DNA of 64,000 nucleotides from Pseudonocardia alni. Lineage in GTDB: Bacteria; Actinomycetota; Actinomycetes; Mycobacteriales; Pseudonocardiaceae. The stretch is taken from the NCBI RefSeq assembly GCF_002813375.1, contig NZ_PHUJ01000003.1, positions 2,914,001 through 2,978,000 on the forward strand. The letters run 5' to 3'. Within the stretch, counting starts at the first letter, position 1. Each line of letters starts with the position of its first letter. Positions 8,512-16,530 of this stretch are shown in pieces. A model generated the notes under the pieces. The model was not told the DNA's origin. It saw only the letters and a list, made by a program, of their open reading frames with translations, and did no database searches. A program made the position numbers and the translations under genes.

Positions 8512-9617
8512 GCCGCGTCCGCCGGTCGGCGCAGGTCGGCGAGGGCCCGGTCGAGGTCCTCCGGGTCGATCCGGCCGTAGGGCTGGCGTTCCAGCAGCGC
8601 CGCCGGGACGCCGGCGGCGGCGCGTTGCGCGGGCCAGTCCCAGGGCGGCGCGTCGTCGTGCTCGCGGACGTAGCCGAGCAGGCCGGCCGCACCCCGGGCG
8701 TGGAGCCGGGCGGCGGTGTGCGTGGCCCGTTCCGCGATCGAGGACCGTGCCGCCGACGGCCCGTTGGCCTGGTACCGCTCGGCGAGCGCGAGCTCCAGGC
8801 CGGCCGGGTGGCCGGGAGCGCCGACGTCACGGGAGACGAGCAGGTCGCCGCGGTCGTGGTCCTCGCCGACGACGACCAGCCCGGCGGACTCCAGCGCCGC
8901 ATAGACCGAGGTCCCGTCGTGGGAGGACCCGGTGAGGTGGACGGGGTGCCCGGGGCGCGGGTCGCGCGTGGGCAGCTCCTCGACCAGCGTCGTCAGCAGC
9001 TCCGCGGCGCGGCCGGGGGGCAGGGCGCAGGCCGCGTCGACGACCCGGAGGAACTCGGTGCCCGTGAGCCGGCGGGCGGAGCGCAGGTCCCCCACGGCGC
9101 GCAGCAGGCCGCGTACCCGGTCGTGCGCCACGACGGCGGCGGCGAGCGCGTCGTCACCGACGGGGCGCCCGGAGCGCTCGCCCAGCCAGGTCCGCAGACC
9201 GCGGACCTTGGCCAGGACGTAGCGGGTCGTCGTGCGGTGCGGCAGGTGCAGGACGTCGACCAGGTGCACCGGGGGCAGCGCGACCGACGGCTCGACCCGG
9301 CGCAGTTCGCGGAGCACGTAGAACAGCCGCAGCGAGGCCTCGCAGTCCCGCGAGACGACGAGCACGTCGAGCGGGCCGTACGCCCCGTCGAGCAGCCGGG
9401 TCAGCACCGAGTGGGCGACCGGGTCGAGTCCGCCGCCGAGCAGGCGTCGTCCGGCCGAGGCGTCCTCCTCCGGCGAACCGGACAGCCGCAGCGGGCGGTA
9501 GCCGGCGGCGGTGAGCAGCTCGACCGGCACGTCGGCACCGACGTGGCCGGCGACCGGGCGGGTGTCGCCCGCCTCCGGGCGGGCAGGGGCCGGCAACGCA
9601 GCGAGGGCTGCGGACAT
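8508..9617 (-). CDS. 2-hydroxyacyl-CoA dehydratase-like protein, cysteine-depleted (first subunit)
   Basis: A 369-aa protein of the same superfamily as the following gene. Recognisable parts are DVPVELLTAAGYRPLRL (residues 29-45), VLVVSRDCEASLRLFYVLRE with the one retained family cysteine at 92, and VHLTGSSHDGTSVYAALESA with the adjacent VVVGEDHDRGD. In canonical members the latter region is followed by Cys ligands (DDxC, CPC and FCDP motifs); here these positions are Asp, Gln/Asn and Asp. Only two cysteines occur in all. ATG start; GGAGGTTCCC lies upstream. The pair forms an apparent heterodimer encoded after a CoA-transferase, as in FldA-FldB-FldC, but without an activator ATPase gene. Confidence 0.7.
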   Translation of the reverse strand: MSAALAALPAPARPEAGDTRPVAGHVGADVPVELLTAAGYRPLRLSGSPEEDASAGRRLLGGGLDPVAHSVLTRLLDGAYGPLDVLVVSRDCEASLRLFYVLRELRRVEPSVALPPVHLVDVLHLPHRTTTRYVLAKVRGLRTWLGERSGRPVGDDALAAAVVAHDRVRGLLRAVGDLRSARRLTGTEFLRVVDAACALPPGRAAELLTTLVEELPTRDPRPGHPVHLTGSSHDGTSVYAALESAGLVVVGEDHDRGDLLVSRDVGAPGHPAGLELALAERYQANGPSAARSSIAERATHTAARLHARGAAGLLGYVREHDDAPPWDWPAQRAAAGVPAALLERQPYGRIDPEDLDRALADLRRPADAA

Positions 9618-9630
9618 GGGAACCTCCGGG

Positions 9631-10881
9631 TCAGATGACGGCGTCGGCGGTGAGTGCGGCGACGTCGTCGGCGTCGTAGCCGAGGAGCTCGCGGTACACG
9701 CGGTCGTTGTGCTGGCCGAGTTCCGGCGCGGGGCCGTCGAGCCCGACGTCGGAGCCGGAGAACACGATGGGCATCCCGGTGGCGGACAGGTCGGCCACCG
9801 CGCCGTGCCGCGGGTGGGTGAGTGGGACGACCTCCCGGCGCTCGCGCACGAGCGGGTCCCGGACGGCCTCCAGGGGGTCGCGCACCTCCGCCGCGGGCAC
9901 GCCCTGGGCGGTGAGCCGCGCGATCACCTCGGCCCGGGGCAGGTCCCGGCACCAGGCGGCGATCAGCGCGTGCAGCTCGTCGGCGCGCTCCACCCGGCGG
10001 TCCCGCGTGCGGTAGCGCTCGTCGTCGACGAGGTCCGCGCGCCCCATCGCGCGCAGCACGCCGCGGGCGAAGGCGTCGGTGGGCGCGCAGAGCGCGACGT
10101 GGCCGTCCGCGGCGGGGAGGATGCCGAACGGGGCGAGCCGCGGGACCATCGCACCGGTGCGCTGCTCCAGCCCGACGGCGTCGTAGGCGTCGAAGGGTTC
10201 GCAGGCCACGAGCGAGGTGAGGGCGCCCAGCATGGACACGTCGACGTGCTGGCCCTGTCCGGTGCGCTCGGTCTGCAGCAGCGCCGACACCGTCCCGACC
10301 ACGGCGTACAGCGGGGCGAGCAGGTCCCCGACCGGGAGCCCGAACCGCACCGGGTCACCGCCGGGCTCGCCCGCGGTCATCATCACCCCGGACAGGGCCT
10401 GGATGATCGCGTCCATCGCCTTGCCCGACCCCGGACCGCCCTGGGCGCCGAACCCGCTGATCGAGGTGTACACCAGAGCCGGGTTGATCTCGCGGACCGC
10501 GGCGTAGTCGATCCCCAGCCGCGAGGTGACCCCCGGGGAGTAGTTCTCGACCAGCACGTCGGCGTGCCGGACGAGGTCGGTGAACACCGTCTTGGACCGC
10601 GGGTCCTTCAGGTTCAGCGTCACGCTGAGCTTGCCGCGGCCGCGCAGCAGCATGGACACCGACATGTCGTCGTCGTGCAGGCGGGACAGCGCCAGGCCGT
10701 CCCGGCCGAGGTAGGGGGCGTTGTTGCGGGAGGTGTCGCCGCCGGTGGCGGGGTTCTCCACCTTGATCACGGTCGCGCCCAGCCCGGCGAGCAGCAGGGT
10801 GGCGTAGGGGCCGGCGAGTGCGGTGGTCAGATCGATGACGGTGCGGCCGGCGAGCGGCTGGGCGGTCGCGTTCTCGGTCAC
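9631..10881 (-). CDS. Class III CoA-transferase (CaiB/BaiF family)
   Basis: The 416-aa protein moves CoA between a thioester donor and a carboxylic acid. Evidence: N-terminal GRTVIDLTTALAGPYATLLL, GATVIKVENPATGGDTSR, NLKDPRSK, DVLVENYSPGV, and the active-site Asp in GSGKAMDAIIQALSG (about residue 165). The GTG at 10881 overlaps the stop of the capA-like gene by 4 bp (GTGA). Directly upstream of the two dehydratase-like genes, it most likely makes the CoA ester on which they act. Acid and CoA donor cannot be inferred from sequence. Confidence 0.92.
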   Translation of the reverse strand: MTENATAQPLAGRTVIDLTTALAGPYATLLLAGLGATVIKVENPATGGDTSRNNAPYLGRDGLALSRLHDDDMSVSMLLRGRGKLSVTLNLKDPRSKTVFTDLVRHADVLVENYSPGVTSRLGIDYAAVREINPALVYTSISGFGAQGGPGSGKAMDAIIQALSGVMMTAGEPGGDPVRFGLPVGDLLAPLYAVVGTVSALLQTERTGQGQHVDVSMLGALTSLVACEPFDAYDAVGLEQRTGAMVPRLAPFGILPAADGHVALCAPTDAFARGVLRAMGRADLVDDERYRTRDRRVERADELHALIAAWCRDLPRAEVIARLTAQGVPAAEVRDPLEAVRDPLVRERREVVPLTHPRHGAVADLSATGMPIVFSGSDVGLDGPAPELGQHNDRVYRELLGYDADDVAALTADAVI

Positions 10882-12023
10882 GCTGTCTCCTCGGACGAGC
10901 CCGCCCCGGCGACGAGCCAGTCGTCGCCCCGGCGGACCAGGCGGGCATTCAGCCGGGCACGGGTGGTGATGTCGCGGACGTAGTCCACGACGGGGGAGTC
11001 CGGTCCCTGCGGGACGGGACGACCGGCGTCGTCGATCCGGCAGGGGACGATCCCCGCCTCGACGAGCCCGCCGCGGTCGAACCGGCAGGTCGCGACGACG
11101 GTGTCGCGGCTCTCGGGGTGGAAGGGGTAGAAGGGCATGTCCGGGTCGGGGGCGAAGCCGTACAGCTCCGTGCGGCGCCGGGCCCACTCGTCCCGCTCGG
11201 CGCTGTCCCCGCCGGACGCCGGGGTCAGCGCGTGGGTGACGGTCACGAAGTTGCCGAGTCCGTGGAAGATGGGCTTCCCGCGCCAGACCTCGATGCCGCG
11301 CAGGATGTGCGCGTGGTGGCCGAACACGGCGTCGGCACCGGCGTCGACGGCAGCCCTGGCGACGGGCGACTCGTACATCGCGACCGCCGCCGGGGTGTGG
11401 CCGACGCCCTTGTGCAGCGCGACCAGCACGACGTCGACCTCGGCACGCAGCCGGGCGACGTCGTCGGTCATCTCCGCCAGCGAGTCGGGGTCGGCGAAGG
11501 TGTAGACGCGCGGCGGCCCGCCCGGGCTGGCGTGGTCGAGCTCGTAGTGGGTGAGCACCCGCACCGGGGCGCAGCCCGCCTTGCGGGAGGTCGCCCAGGA
11601 CTCGCGCGGACCCACACAGTTGTAGGACAGCACCCCGATCCGCAGGCCGCCGCGCTCGACGACGGCGGGCGCGCGGGCCTCGGCGAGGTCGGCTCCCGCG
11701 CCGGCGGTGAGCAGCCCGGCCCGGCGTGCGTGGGCGACGGTGTCGGTCACACCGACCTCGCCCGCGTCGAACACGTGGTTGCCGGCCAGGGTGACGACGT
11801 CGAACCCGGCGTCGGCCAGCGCACCGAGCGCCGCCGGGTCGGCCGGCGGGGCCGGGACGTCGGTGGACACCTGCGCCGTGGTCGTGGAGTGCGGGACCTC
11901 GACGTGGCCGACAGTCAGGTCGGCGGCGCGGAGCAGCGCGGCGGCCGGCGCGAGGAACGACGCGGGGTCGGGCTCGTCGAGGATCAGGTCCCCGACCGCG
12001 GCGACGGTGACCGGTGTGCTCAT
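10878..12023 (-). CDS. CapA-family metallophosphoesterase-like protein
   Basis: A 381-aa protein of the PGA_cap/CapA family with a calcineurin-like metal site: AVGDLILDEP at residues about 9-18, AGNHVFDAG near 95, VALHKGVGHTP near 215 and FGHHAHILRGIE near 245. CapA proteins are best known from poly-gamma-glutamate capsule synthesis, but no capB, capC or capE homologue is here and no signal peptide is seen. It probably acts in the cytoplasm on a small molecule. Overlaps of 4 bp with both neighbours (ATGA, GTGA) tie it to the importer and the CoA-transferase. Confidence 0.82.
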   Translation of the reverse strand: MSTPVTVAAVGDLILDEPDPASFLAPAAALLRAADLTVGHVEVPHSTTTAQVSTDVPAPPADPAALGALADAGFDVVTLAGNHVFDAGEVGVTDTVAHARRAGLLTAGAGADLAEARAPAVVERGGLRIGVLSYNCVGPRESWATSRKAGCAPVRVLTHYELDHASPGGPPRVYTFADPDSLAEMTDDVARLRAEVDVVLVALHKGVGHTPAAVAMYESPVARAAVDAGADAVFGHHAHILRGIEVWRGKPIFHGLGNFVTVTHALTPASGGDSAERDEWARRRTELYGFAPDPDMPFYPFHPESRDTVVATCRFDRGGLVEAGIVPCRIDDAGRPVPQGPDSPVVDYVRDITTRARLNARLVRRGDDWLVAGAGSSEETA

Positions 12024-12796
12024 GCGGGGACCTCCCGGGTGTGGCGGGACAGGAAGGCGCGCAGCCGTTCGCTCGACGGGTTCCCGAAGACCTGCGCGGG
12101 CGGCCCGATCTCGACGACGCGACCGGCCTCCATGAACACGACGCGGTCCGCGACCTCGCGGGCGAAGGCCATCTCGTGGGTGACCACGACCATCGTCAGG
12201 CCGTCGGCGGCCAGCGTCCGCAGGACGCCCAGGACCTCCTCCACCAGCTCCGGGTCGAGCGCGGAGGTGGGCTCGTCGAACAGCAGGATCCGCGGCCGGG
12301 TCGCCAGCGCACGGGCGATCGCCACGCGCTGCTGCTGCCCCCCGGAGAGCTGGCGCGGGTAGTGGTGCAACCGGTCGCCGAGACCGACCCGCTCCAGCAG
12401 CGCGACCGCCTCCTCGTGGGCCCGGGCGGCAGACCGGCCGTGCACCCGCCGCGGCGCCTCGGTGACGTTGCGCAGCGCGTCGAAGTGCGGGAACAGGTTG
12501 AACTGCTGGAACACCATGCCGATCCGGCGGCGCTGGGCGGCGACGCCCTTCGGGCTGAGCGGGCGCAGCCCCCCGCGCTGCTCGGCGTAGCCGAGGAGTT
12601 CGCCGTCGAGGTACATCCCGCCGGCGTCGAGGGACTCGAGCTGGTGGACGCAGCGGACCAGCGTCGACTTGCCCGACCCCGAGGGTCCGATCACGACGAC
12701 GACCTCCCCCTCGGCCACGTCGAGGTCGACGCCGTCGAGCGCGGCGTGCGACCCGAACCGCTTGGTCACACGGTGCAGGTGCAGGACGGGGCTCAC
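12020..12796 (-). CDS. Polar amino-acid ABC transporter ATP-binding protein
   Basis: The 258-aa GlnQ/HisP-type ATPase shows Walker A GPSGSGKST, Q-loop FQQFNLFPHFDAL, signature LSGGQQQRVAIARAL, Walker B ILLFDEPTSALDPE and H-loop VVTHE. The GTG start overlaps the permease gene by 4 bp. It energises import with the adjacent permease and lipoprotein. An insertion around residues 60-80 (LGYAEQRGGLRPLSP) is typical of several actinobacterial GlnQ-like subunits. Confidence 0.93.
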   Translation of the reverse strand: MSPVLHLHRVTKRFGSHAALDGVDLDVAEGEVVVVIGPSGSGKSTLVRCVHQLESLDAGGMYLDGELLGYAEQRGGLRPLSPKGVAAQRRRIGMVFQQFNLFPHFDALRNVTEAPRRVHGRSAARAHEEAVALLERVGLGDRLHHYPRQLSGGQQQRVAIARALATRPRILLFDEPTSALDPELVEEVLGVLRTLAADGLTMVVVTHEMAFAREVADRVVFMEAGRVVEIGPPAQVFGNPSSERLRAFLSRHTREVPA

Positions 12797-13686
12797 GAGG
12801 CACCTCCGGCCGCGGCCGTCCGGACGTGCCCGCGGGCGAACCGGCGCTCCAGCCGTCGCTGCGCCACCGTGAGCAGCGTGACGACGGCCAGGTACCAGAT
12901 GCAGGCCACGAGCAGGTTGGGGACGATCTCGTAGGTCTGGTTGTAGATGATCTGCACCGCGTTGAGCAGGTCGTTCATCGCGATCACCGACACCAGCGCG
13001 GTGCCCTTCACGACCGTGATGAACTGGCTCCCCGACGGCGGGATGATGACCCGCATCGCCTGCGGCAGGACGATCCGGAAGAACGTCTGGGCCGGGGTGA
13101 AGCCCATCGCGGCCGCGGCCTCGCGCTGCCCGTGGTCGACGCCGAGGATCCCGGCGCGCACGATCTCGGCCATGTAGGCGGACTGGACGAGCGAGAGCCC
13201 GATGACCGCCGCGGTCAGCGGGGTGATGACGTCGTTGGCGTCCCAGGACACCAGGGTCGGGCCGAACGGCAGGCCGATCGAGATCCGCGGCACCAGGTAG
13301 GCCAGGTTGAACCAGAAGATCAGCTGGACCAGCGGCGGGATGCCCCGGAACACGCCGACGTAGACGGTGGCGGCCCAGCGGACCGGCCCCAGGTCCGACA
13401 GCTGCGCGGCGGCGAGCAGGCCGCCCAGCAACGACCCGATCACCATCGCGGCGACCGCCAGCAACAAGGTCGTGACCAGGCCCCGGAGCACCGCGGGAGC
13501 GAACAGGTTCGCGGCGACGACGTCCCACTGGAACCGCTCGTTGCCGACCAGGAAGACGACGATGCGGACGACGACCAGCGCCAGCAGCAGCGAGGCGACC
13601 CAGCGCCACGGGCGGGACCGGGGACGGGCGGTCGCGACGTCGTGCGTTCCGGGGCCGCTGGTCGACGGCGGCGCGGTGACGGTCAC
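12793..13686 (-). CDS. Polar amino-acid ABC transporter permease (HisM/GlnP type)
   Basis: A 297-aa membrane protein with about five to six helices and the HisM-type coupling loop EAAAAMGFTPAQTFFRIVLP followed by QAMRVIIPPSGSQFI. The family imports amino acids, opines or related polar solutes. The GTG start overlaps the substrate-binding protein gene by 4 bp (GTGA). A long cytoplasmic N-tail (residues 1-28) precedes the first helix. A single permease gene implies a homodimeric channel. Confidence 0.93.
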   Translation of the reverse strand: MTVTAPPSTSGPGTHDVATARPRSRPWRWVASLLLALVVVRIVVFLVGNERFQWDVVAANLFAPAVLRGLVTTLLLAVAAMVIGSLLGGLLAAAQLSDLGPVRWAATVYVGVFRGIPPLVQLIFWFNLAYLVPRISIGLPFGPTLVSWDANDVITPLTAAVIGLSLVQSAYMAEIVRAGILGVDHGQREAAAAMGFTPAQTFFRIVLPQAMRVIIPPSGSQFITVVKGTALVSVIAMNDLLNAVQIIYNQTYEIVPNLLVACIWYLAVVTLLTVAQRRLERRFARGHVRTAAAGGAS

Positions 13687-14603
13687 GGCGTGGTCCCCGC
13701 GTTCAGCTCCGGCGCCGGGACGGTCACGTCGTCGAGGCCCCAGCGGGACATGATCCCGGCGTAGGTGCCGTCCCGGAACAGCTCCTCGAACGCCCGCTGC
13801 ATCACCGGCCCGAGCTCCTCGGACTTCGGGACGTAGAGCGCGAGCTTGTCGACGGTGGCGCCCTGCTCCTCGGTCTGCGTGACGTAGGTGTAGACGCCCT
13901 GCTGTTGTGCGGTCACGTCGATCGCGGCCGCCTGGGTCATCCCGGCGGCGTCCGCCCGGCCGGACCGGGCGGCGAGCAGGGTGGCGTTGGTGTCGGCCAG
14001 CCCGATCGAGGTGACCTCCGGCCTGCCGGTACGGGTGCAGTACCCGGAGAGCAGCCGCAGCTGCTCCTCCACGACGCTCGCGGTCGTCACGGCGACCCGC
14101 CGGCCGCACAGGTCGTCGGCGGCCTGCACGTCCAGGGTCGAGTCGGCGGGAACCACGTAGGAGGTCCTGGTGGTCATCCAGGTGACCGTGTCGAACTGCC
14201 GCTCGCGCTCGGCGGTGACCTTCACGGGTCCGTTGAAGGCGTCGTAGCGGCCCGCCAGCATCCCCTGCAGCGCGGCCGGGAGGCTGTCGACGACCACGGT
14301 CTCGGTACGAACGCCGAGCACCCGGGCCAGGGCGTCCTGGAAGTCCCGGTCGATACCGGTGATGCTGCCGTCACCGGCGACCGTGCGGTACGGCGGATGC
14401 GAGTCGCCGGCGAACCGGATGACACCCGCCTCCTTGACCGCGTCGGGCAGTGCGGCGTGCAGCTCGGCGTTCGCGCCGGGTGGCAGCGGGGTCTCCGCGG
14501 GGTCCCCCGAGCCCCCGATCCCACAGCCGGCGAGCAGCAGCACCGAGGCGGACAGGACGCCGAGGCCCAGGACACGGGGACGGCGTGGGCGGGTGTGGCG
14601 CAT
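13683..14603 (-). CDS. ABC transporter substrate-binding lipoprotein, family 3
   Basis: A 306-aa protein with a lipoprotein signal (VLGLGVLSASVLLLAGCG; lipobox LAGC) and a periplasmic-type fold (VIRFAGDSHPPYRTVAGDG, ITGIDRDFQDALARVLGV). This is the SBP_bac_3 family, which binds polar amino acids and analogues. It is the first gene of the operon and is transcribed from the region shared with the paaX-like gene. Residues that would define the ligand cannot be read without a structure. Confidence 0.92.
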   Translation of the reverse strand: MRHTRPRRPRVLGLGVLSASVLLLAGCGIGGSGDPAETPLPPGANAELHAALPDAVKEAGVIRFAGDSHPPYRTVAGDGSITGIDRDFQDALARVLGVRTETVVVDSLPAALQGMLAGRYDAFNGPVKVTAERERQFDTVTWMTTRTSYVVPADSTLDVQAADDLCGRRVAVTTASVVEEQLRLLSGYCTRTGRPEVTSIGLADTNATLLAARSGRADAAGMTQAAAIDVTAQQQGVYTYVTQTEEQGATVDKLALYVPKSEELGPVMQRAFEELFRDGTYAGIMSRWGLDDVTVPAPELNAGTTP

Positions 14604-14694
14604 GGCGAGGTACTCCCTGCGTTGGGTCGTGCCATGTGTGGGCCGGTCGGCGGTTCACGATCATTGCCGACGTCGACAGCGACGAGCGTCGCAC

Positions 14695-14719
14695 GAGGTG
14701 TCGCCTATGACAACACCTC
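14695..14719. promoter_or_regulatory. Inverted repeat GAGGTGT-N11-ACACCTC, candidate operator
   Basis: Perfect 7-bp arms (14695-14701, 14713-14719) enclose a smaller TGTC-N6-GACA dyad (14699-14702, 14709-14712). It lies in the 170-bp divergent promoter region, nearer the paaX-like gene, and is the best candidate site for that regulator. Confidence 0.55.
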
Positions 14720-14721
14720 CT

Positions 14722-14736
14722 TTCCGCTCTGCGGAA
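14722..14736. promoter_or_regulatory. Inverted repeat TTCCGC-TCT-GCGGAA
   Basis: A perfect 6-bp palindrome with a 3-nt centre, three bases from the preceding inverted repeat. It may be a second operator or part of a composite site. Confidence 0.4.
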
Positions 14737-14773
14737 GACCGACGGGCGACACGTACGCTCCCCCGCGGGAGGG

Positions 14774-15769
14774 ATGTCGATGCCGGACGACGGGCGCACA
14801 CGGGCGGAGCCACAGCTGCTGCTGACCTCGCTGCTCGGCGACTACTGGTACTGGCGTGACGAGCACATCCCGTCCGCCGCGCTGGTCCGGCTGCTCGCCG
14901 AGTTCGGGATCGGCCGGGAGAACGCCCGTGCGGCGATGCGGCGGCTCGCCGCCAAGGGGCTGCTGACGACCTCGCGCGCCGGCCGGACCACGGCCTACGG
15001 CATCCCGCCCCGGACCAGCGACGTCATCGTGCACCGGACCCACCGGATGCTGGTCTTCGGCGCGTCCGCGCCGCCCTGGGACGGCCGGTGGACCGTCGTC
15101 GCGTTCTCGGTGCCCGAACAGGAACGCGAGATCCGCACGGCGCTGCGCTCCCGGCTGCGGGTACTCGGGCTCGCCGCCCTGTACGACGGCCTGTGGGTCT
15201 CGCCGCACGACCTCGCCGGGCCCGCCCGCGACCTCGTCGCCGAGCTCGGCATCGGTCGGGCGACCGTCCTGCGGGCGACCGAGGTGCCCGGCGGCCCGCA
15301 CGGCGGGGGGCCCGCGTCGGCGTTCGACGTGGAGGGCCTGGCCGCCGAGTACGCGGAGTTCGTCCGGATCTACGCACCGCTGCGCGACGGCCTCGCCGCG
15401 GGCCGGATCGGCCCGGCCGAGGCGCTGCGGATCCGCACCGAGCTGCGGGTGGCGTGGCGCACCTTCCCCGAGCGCGACCCCGACCTCCCCGCGGTCATGC
15501 TCCCGGCGGGGTGGGCACGGCCGGAGGCGCAACGGCTGTTCATCGAGGTCTACGACCGGCTCGGGCCGTTGGCGGAGCACCGGTTCCGGCAGGTACTCGC
15601 CGAGGTCGACCCGGGTCTCGCCGAGCTGGCCTCGCACCACGACAGCGCCCGCATCGCGCGCCTGTACTCCGAGCTCGGCGACCGGCGGGCACGGGGCGAC
15701 ACCCCGTTCGAGCAGGCGGTCCGCGAGCGCAGGCTCGACGAGGTGGGCCGCGGCAGGCCGTCGGCCTGA
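14774..15769 (+). CDS. PaaX family transcriptional regulator
   Basis: The 331-aa protein shows the PaaX layout: an N-terminal winged helix (residues 15-75: LLTSLLGDYWYWRDEHIP, then GIGRENARAAMRRLAAKGLL), a central domain starting WDGRWTVVAFSVPEQEREIR and a C-terminal PaaX_C part with TFPERDPDLPAVMLPAGW. PaaX proteins repress CoA-thioester pathways and release DNA on binding an acyl- or aryl-CoA. Divergence from the nine-gene operon makes it the likely regulator, and it predicts that the inducer is a CoA ester made by the CoA-transferase. ATG at 14774 follows GGGAGGG. Confidence 0.9.
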   Translation: MSMPDDGRTRAEPQLLLTSLLGDYWYWRDEHIPSAALVRLLAEFGIGRENARAAMRRLAAKGLLTTSRAGRTTAYGIPPRTSDVIVHRTHRMLVFGASAPPWDGRWTVVAFSVPEQEREIRTALRSRLRVLGLAALYDGLWVSPHDLAGPARDLVAELGIGRATVLRATEVPGGPHGGGPASAFDVEGLAAEYAEFVRIYAPLRDGLAAGRIGPAEALRIRTELRVAWRTFPERDPDLPAVMLPAGWARPEAQRLFIEVYDRLGPLAEHRFRQVLAEVDPGLAELASHHDSARIARLYSELGDRRARGDTPFEQAVRERRLDEVGRGRPSA

Positions 15770-15781
15770 GCGGGCACCGCG

Positions 15782-16528
15782 CTATGGCAGCAGCGCCCGG
15801 ACCTCGTCGGGGTCCGGGCCGCCCGACCCGATCACCACGACGGCGTCGTCGAACCCCGCATCGGCGTAGCGCTCCAGGTCGTCGCGGAGGCGACCGAGGT
15901 CGGCACCCGCGGGCACCGGCAGGGCGTAGGCGACCGCACGTCGCCCCCCGGCGGCCCGGAAGCGGCCGAGGGCCTCGACCATCTCGTCGGGCGTGGTGCG
16001 GTAGCCGGAGGCGAGCCAACCGTCGAAGCCGCGGGCGGCCTTCTCCACGTTCGCACCCCAGGAGCCGAGCAGCAGCGGCGGCCGGGTGGCCGGCGGGTCG
16101 GCGAGCCGGGCGTCGGCATCACCACCACGTTCCAGCAGGTCACGGAGCCGGACCACGTTCTCGTCGAACATCCGGAAACGACCGCGGTGGTCGCGGCCGA
16201 GGGCGGCGTAGTCGGCGCGGGTGGAGCCGGGGCTGATGCCGAACGCGAGCCGGTCCCCGCAGACCGCCTGCAGCGACAGCATCCGGTGGGCCAGTTCGAC
16301 CGGGTGGTGCAGCGGGACCTGCACCGTGCCCGTCGACAGGCCGACGCCGTCGGTGGCCCCGGCCGCGACGGCCAGCGCGACGAACGGGTCGGGCACCAGC
16401 CGTCCACGGCCGATGATCTCCGGCGCCCACAGGTGCGCGAAACCGGCACCGGCGAGTCGCCGGGCCCACCCGGCGACCGGGTACGGCGGCGCGTCGGACA
16501 GGTGCGCGAGCGTCGCGCCGAGGCGCAC
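15782..16528 (-). CDS. LLM class F420-dependent oxidoreductase
   Basis: A 248-aa luciferase-like protein, short for the family (usually about 280-340 aa). It shows FAHLWAPEIIGRGRLVPDPFVAL, GVGLSTGTVQVPLHHPVELA and RLAFGISPGSTRADYAALG. These features fit a TIGR-type F420 oxidoreductase lacking some C-terminal helices. It begins 2 nt after the acetoacetyl-CoA synthetase stop, so the two are co-translated. The gene converges with paaX at a 12-nt gap with no obvious terminator. Substrate unknown. Confidence 0.85.
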   Translation of the reverse strand: MRLGATLAHLSDAPPYPVAGWARRLAGAGFAHLWAPEIIGRGRLVPDPFVALAVAAGATDGVGLSTGTVQVPLHHPVELAHRMLSLQAVCGDRLAFGISPGSTRADYAALGRDHRGRFRMFDENVVRLRDLLERGGDADARLADPPATRPPLLLGSWGANVEKAARGFDGWLASGYRTTPDEMVEALGRFRAAGGRRAVAYALPVPAGADLGRLRDDLERYADAGFDDAVVVIGSGGPDPDEVRALLP

Positions 16529-16530
16529 CG

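Noticed and set aside
10878..12023. Capsule (poly-gamma-glutamate) biosynthesis locus
   Set aside because: Only a CapA-family gene is present; the neighbours are transport and CoA-ester genes and no ligase or export partner exists here.
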